Shown here piece by piece: positions 62,059-64,000 of a stretch of DNA of 64,000 bases. Below the pieces are notes generated by a model, which saw only the letters and a program-made list of their open reading frames with translations, was not told the origin of the DNA and searched no databases. This DNA comes from Bacillota bacterium (lineage in GTDB: Bacteria; Bacillota; Clostridia; Lachnospirales; Lachnospiraceae), in NCBI GenBank assembly GCA_023418475.1, contig JAEZZO010000076.1:1-64000 (forward strand). The letters run 5' to 3'. Made by a program: the position numbers and the translations under genes. How positions within the stretch are numbered: the first letter of the stretch is position 1; each line of letters begins with the position of its first letter.

Positions 62059-62683
62059 AATTAAAATCGCTATTGATGCAGGACATGGTTCCGATACGGC
62101 CGGAAAGCGGACATGCAAAATAACTAAGGATATCGGTCAGTTTAAAAAGGGTACACAGATCAGGGAGCACTGGATCAATGTTTTAATTTGTATCAGACTT
62201 GCATCGGAGCTAAAAAAACTCGGATACGATGTAGTTAAGTCGGCATGGGATGATGATGTAGCTACAGATGATATTGATGTTGCTCTTGGAACCAGGCAGA
62301 CTAATATAAAAAAAGCAGAATGTCTGGTATCAATAAGTATCCATCAAAATGCTTCAGGGGAAGGTGTAAAATGGAATTCTGGACAGGGTGTTGAAGTACT
62401 GATACATAACAATTCGATTAAGTCCAAAGACTCGAAGAAAATGGCTGAATACGTGTTGAAGGAACTAATAAAAGGTACTAAGCAAGCTAATCGAGGAGTA
62501 AAAACGCAAGAACTTGCTATGTGTAATTGTAGCGCTCTAGGAACCAAGGCAGCTATCTTGGTAGAATGCGCATTTATGACAAATCAACATGAGACAGAAG
62601 AATTACTTGCAGATCCGGATTATTGGGATGAATGTGCAATGGAAATTGCGACAGGCGTAAATAATTATATTAAATCGTTGTAA
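62051..62683 (+). CDS. N-acetylmuramoyl-L-alanine amidase (Amidase_3) endolysin
   Basis: 210 aa. 'IAIDAGHGSDTAGKR' (zinc His), 'EHWINVLI' (zinc Glu), 'SISIHQNAS' (zinc His) and 'ILVECAFMTN' (catalytic Glu). Zinc amidases cut the peptidoglycan stem from MurNAc. No wall-binding domain, so it is a minimal endolysin. GGAGG precedes the ATG, which overlaps the holin stop. Confidence 0.92.
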   Translation: MSKIKIAIDAGHGSDTAGKRTCKITKDIGQFKKGTQIREHWINVLICIRLASELKKLGYDVVKSAWDDDVATDDIDVALGTRQTNIKKAECLVSISIHQNASGEGVKWNSGQGVEVLIHNNSIKSKDSKKMAEYVLKELIKGTKQANRGVKTQELAMCNCSALGTKAAILVECAFMTNQHETEELLADPDYWDECAMEIATGVNNYIKSL

Positions 62684-62734
62684 ATAACATTTGCGCTTGC
62701 AAGGATAATCATATTTAAGCCAAAAAGTAAAACA

Positions 62735-62766
62735 GGCAGTATCAGCCTTTTAAAACTGATACTGCC
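62735..62766 (+). terminator. Terminator of the lysis module
   Basis: GGCAGTATCAG-N10-CTGATACTGCC, a perfect 11-bp stem ~50 bp after the amidase. No long T run follows on the plus strand. Confidence 0.6.
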
Positions 62767-62825
62767 CTAAATGTCAAAATACGAGGTCGTTTGTTTATCA
62801 TAAACTGTTTTGATATCAAAAAAAA

Positions 62826-62845
62826 CCCGGTCTAATTTGACCGGG
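62826..62845 (-). terminator. Terminator of the secreted-protein gene
   Basis: On the minus strand CCCGGTC...GACCGGG is followed by TTTTTTT. It lies 15 bp after the stop at 62861. Confidence 0.85.
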
Positions 62846-62860
62846 ATATAAATATTGTTT

Positions 62861-63508
62861 TTATTTATAAGAGTAATTAACATAAGCTTTGCAATAATCT
62901 GGAACAAGAATTTTATAGTCATCATCTTTAGCAAAAGGAATATTTATTAAAACATTTTTATTACCATTGCTCATATCAGGATATTGGTAAGTAGTACAAA
63001 TAATACCATTATGCTTATAGCATATTACAATAACCTGAGTATGAGAAGCGGATACATCACCATTATTTACAACCGATATAGCTAATCCATCATCAACAAT
63101 TTTCACATCGGCTGAAAGATCGCTAACATTACTAACCATATTTTTAATTTCATCGACATCGAGATTTATTTTATAATCGGAATAACCTATTTTTTTATCA
63201 TCTTTATCTACAGGTGCACGCAAATTAATTAAGCACTTTCTGTTTTTATCAAAACAAATATTTTCACCTTCTGATGATCCAATATTATTACCATTATCAT
63301 CAAAATAATCCACTTTTACCTTTAGTGATACAGGATAATCATTATTGTTATTAAAAAATATATTTATTGCTTTACCTCTTGTAAATACGGAATACTCAAT
63401 ATTTTTTAAAGTCTCATTTTTGTCAAAATCTTTCGCTAAGGCCTTAGATCCAGGCAACAATGATATGATTGCAATCACAGCAATCAATAAAGACACTATT
63501 TTTTTCAT
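62861..63508 (-). CDS. Secreted phage-encoded protein (probable lysogenic conversion)
   Basis: 215 aa from ATG 63508, 10 bp after AAAGGAG; GTG 63517 abuts that site. Signal peptide: M-K-K, hydrophobic core, A-L-A cut near residue 27. The mature part is one or two beta-sandwich (FxLYD-like) domains ('IFFNNNNDYPVSLKVKVDYFDDNGNNIG', 'VVNNGDVSASHTQVIVICYKHNG' in pieces), with no lipobox. It has its own strand, terminator and position next to attR, the mark of a cargo gene expressed in the lysogen. No family recognised. Confidence 0.7.
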   Translation of the reverse strand: MKKIVSLLIAVIAIISLLPGSKALAKDFDKNETLKNIEYSVFTRGKAINIFFNNNNDYPVSLKVKVDYFDDNGNNIGSSEGENICFDKNRKCLINLRAPVDKDDKKIGYSDYKINLDVDEIKNMVSNVSDLSADVKIVDDGLAISVVNNGDVSASHTQVIVICYKHNGIICTTYQYPDMSNGNKNVLINIPFAKDDDYKILVPDYCKAYVNYSYK

Positions 63509-63600
63509 ATAAAACACGCTCCTTTTTTATTTATTATTTATTGATTATTATATTACCAATAATAGCATAATGTAAAGATATGCTAATAATCATGATATGT

Positions 63601-63619
63601 GACTTGTATATCCATATAC
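63601..63619. other. attR
   Basis: Phage arm GACTTGTATA (63601-63610), then the shared core TATAC (63615-63619), directly followed by the host GH18 frame. The arm is the reverse complement of 16905-16914. Confidence 0.8.
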
Positions 63620-64000
63620 CTTCGGCCCGCCCATGCCAACCTCGCCCATCAATAATATGCGTAATGTATTAAAATATGGTGTCAGTGTGATTGATCCCGA
63701 TAAAATATTAATGGGAACGCCAAATTATGCCTATGACTGGCCCCTTCCATTTGTACAAGGGAAGACCTCTGCTACCTCACTCGGTAATCAGGAAGCAATT
63801 GAACTAGCTGTCAAATACGGCGTGTCTATCACATATGATGAAGAATCGCAATCTCCGTTTTTTAATTATACGAATGAAGATGGCGTGGAGCATGTGGTAT
63901 GGTTTGATGATGTCAGAAGTATGAATGCAAAGCTAAGGTTGATTCCCGAGTTTAAGATTAATGGTGCGGGAGTCTGGCAGCTGATGAGGTATTTTCCTGG
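63615..64000 (+). pseudogene. LysM-LysM-GH18 hydrolase, 3' part (continues past window)
   Basis: Open to the window end: T-F-G-P-P-M..., 'ILMGTPNYAYDWPLPFVQG', 'FDDVRSMNAKLRLIPEFKINGAGVWQL'. These are the last strands of the GH18 barrel of YaaH/SleL-type enzymes. Without the prophage the protein reads E-W-G-Y-T-F-G-P-P-M across the joint. This piece has no start or ribosome site of its own. Confidence 0.88.

Larger units (their letters stand above)
16893..63614. mobile_element. Temperate siphophage-type prophage, 46.7 kb
   Basis: The boundaries come from the two halves of the interrupted GH18 gene and the shared TATAC (16893-16897 and 63615-63619). The element carries integrase, immunity, replication, packaging, HK97-type head, long non-contractile tail, fibre and lysis modules in standard order, with no obvious broken structural gene. 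It looks complete and possibly inducible. Confidence 0.93.

Noticed and set aside
16893..63614. Prophage remnant rather than complete phage
   Set aside because: All expected packaging, head, tail, lysis, replication and integration genes have full-length frames.

Overview
The window comes from a low-GC, endospore-forming Firmicute, most likely a Lachnospiraceae/Clostridium-group chromosome. The reasons are strong AGGAGG-type ribosome binding sites, frequent TTG/GTG starts, a LysM-GH18 spore-type peptidoglycan hydrolase, and a Lachnospiraceae-like FGGY kinase. Everything here was read from sequence; no database search was run.

Bases 1-16892 and 63615-64000 are host chromosome. The left flank holds a partial gene, an XRE regulator with a membrane tail, a secreted protein with a duplicated domain, a DUF1835-like protein, an FGGY sugar kinase, a CNNM/CBS membrane protein, a phospholipase C-like protein, a DegT aminotransferase overlapping a PglC-GNAT fusion (an amino-sugar initiation module), a YbaK-type tRNA-editing protein, an alpha/beta hydrolase, a two-gene ABC exporter, a flavin reductase, and the 5' part of a LysM-LysM-GH18 gene.

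Bases 16893-63614 (46,722 bp) are a complete-looking temperate siphophage-type prophage inserted inside that GH18 gene. Joining the flanks at the shared TATAC restores the reading frame exactly (E-W-G-Y-T-F-G-P-P-M). The reconstructed attP has perfect 10-bp inverted arms centred on the AC of TATAC, as expected for the large serine recombinase whose gene ends 20 bp from attL. The layout resembles known prophages that split sporulation genes and excise during development.

Phage layout from left to right: serine integrase and a membrane HIRAN-like protein (minus strand); XRE immunity region with a divergent, consensus-promoter switch (20025-20565); many small early genes; a 365-bp non-coding, hairpin-rich stretch; SSB; a HUH replication initiator with a candidate origin just upstream; Dam methylase; RNase H-like protein; a PcfK-like/PcfJ pair; HNH; DUF551; DUF4317; a second hairpin-rich non-coding stretch; AAA+ ATPase; a run of tiny zinc-ribbon proteins; and an ArpU/RinA-type late regulator. 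Then come the packaging and head genes (TerS, HNH-kinase fusion, TerL, portal, HK97 protease, capsid), the neck and tail genes (including a tail-completion gene whose only plausible start is ATC, a tail chaperone pair and a 1447-aa tape measure), and Dit, Tal and a BppU/beta-helix fibre. The right end has a hexapeptide acetyltransferase, a tyrosine recombinase with an SOS-like promoter and structured leader, holin, amidase, a secreted minus-strand protein, and attR.

The most interesting points are the in-frame splitting of a probable spore gene, an integrase leader carrying a terminator plus a convergent small-RNA promoter, two structured non-coding stretches among early genes, three LexA-like boxes, and the ATC start. 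No tRNA, rRNA or CRISPR array was seen.
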